Shown here one piece after another: positions 13,108 through 13,134 of a DNA stretch of 13,134 bases. Position 1 is the first letter of the stretch, and each line of letters starts with the position of its first letter. The notes beneath the pieces are model-generated. The model worked only from the letters and a program-made list of their open reading frames with translations. It made no database searches and was not told the origin of the DNA. Location of the stretch: contig CALCHY010000064.1 in the NCBI GenBank assembly GCA_937907415.1, positions 1 to 13,134 of the forward strand, read 5' to 3'. Both the position numbers and the translations under genes were made by a program. The DNA comes from an uncultured Trueperaceae bacterium (GTDB taxonomy: Bacteria; Deinococcota; Deinococci; Deinococcales; Trueperaceae).

Positions 13108-13134
13108 ACTTTACAACTTTGTCATAACAATATA
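13108..13134 (+). promoter_or_regulatory. AT-rich promoter-like stretch at the window edge
   Basis: The last 27 bases are AT-rich, in sharp contrast to the surrounding high GC. TTTACA (13110-13115) lies 15 bp before TATA at the cut end, and TTGTCA (13119-13124), one base from TTGACA, would pair with a -10 beyond the window. It is probably the promoter of the next gene. The orientation is a guess. Confidence 0.35.

Overview
The window is a high-GC bacterial chromosome segment with tightly packed genes on both strands. It has no rRNA, tRNA, CRISPR or insertion sequence that I can see. The organism is probably from the Deinococcota, Truepera/Deinococcus-like. Three things suggest this: the GC content, a short-winged-helix SARP/BTAD-STAND-TPR regulator of the type common in that phylum, and TANNNT boxes placed right before start codons, as expected for leaderless transcripts. 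This placement is inference. Actinobacteria or Chloroflexota are not excluded.

Layout. Positions 1-60 hold the last 19 codons of an unrecognised plus-strand gene. Positions 61-588 have no convincing gene, only one doubtful minus-strand small membrane ORF. Positions 589-771 (+) encode a 60-residue protein that looks like a stand-alone ribosomal L7/L12 C-terminal-like fold. Its stop codon shares the palindrome CTAG with the stop of the convergent gene. Positions 3747 down to 768 (-) form a likely three-gene operon: inositol-monophosphatase-family phosphatase, 7-TM GGDEF diguanylate cyclase, and EamA/DMT transporter. Positions 3748-3962 hold a strong GC hairpin and a 14-bp tandem repeat. Positions 5378-3963 (-) encode a lipoprotein with an Ig-like domain and six NHL-like propeller blades. 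A very stable hairpin at 5540-5577 separates it from the upstream gene.

The centrepiece is 10221-5602 (-), a 1539-residue lipoprotein. It carries four Ig-like domains, a first calcium-repeat cluster, and a module whose motifs match the pore-forming and oligomerisation domains of anthrax protective antigen (PA) and clostridial binary-toxin B components. A second calcium-repeat cluster and an unassigned C-terminal beta domain follow. The PA-like module keeps the DGxxDxxExxGxTV calcium-domain signature, a long polar alternating pore-loop-like segment, a phenylalanine at the phi-clamp position, and the domain-3 motif. Its cysteines, apart from the lipid-anchored one, fall into four close pairs.

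Positions 10378-13077 (+) encode a SARP/BTAD-STAND-TPR regulator, divergent from the PA-like lipoprotein across 156 bp that contains an inverted repeat and 11-bp-spaced direct repeats. The simplest reading is a regulated cell-surface locus: a signal-sensing STAND activator next to a large calcium-dependent, possibly pore-forming or self-assembling lipoprotein, followed by a propeller lipoprotein. The functional link is inferred from position only.
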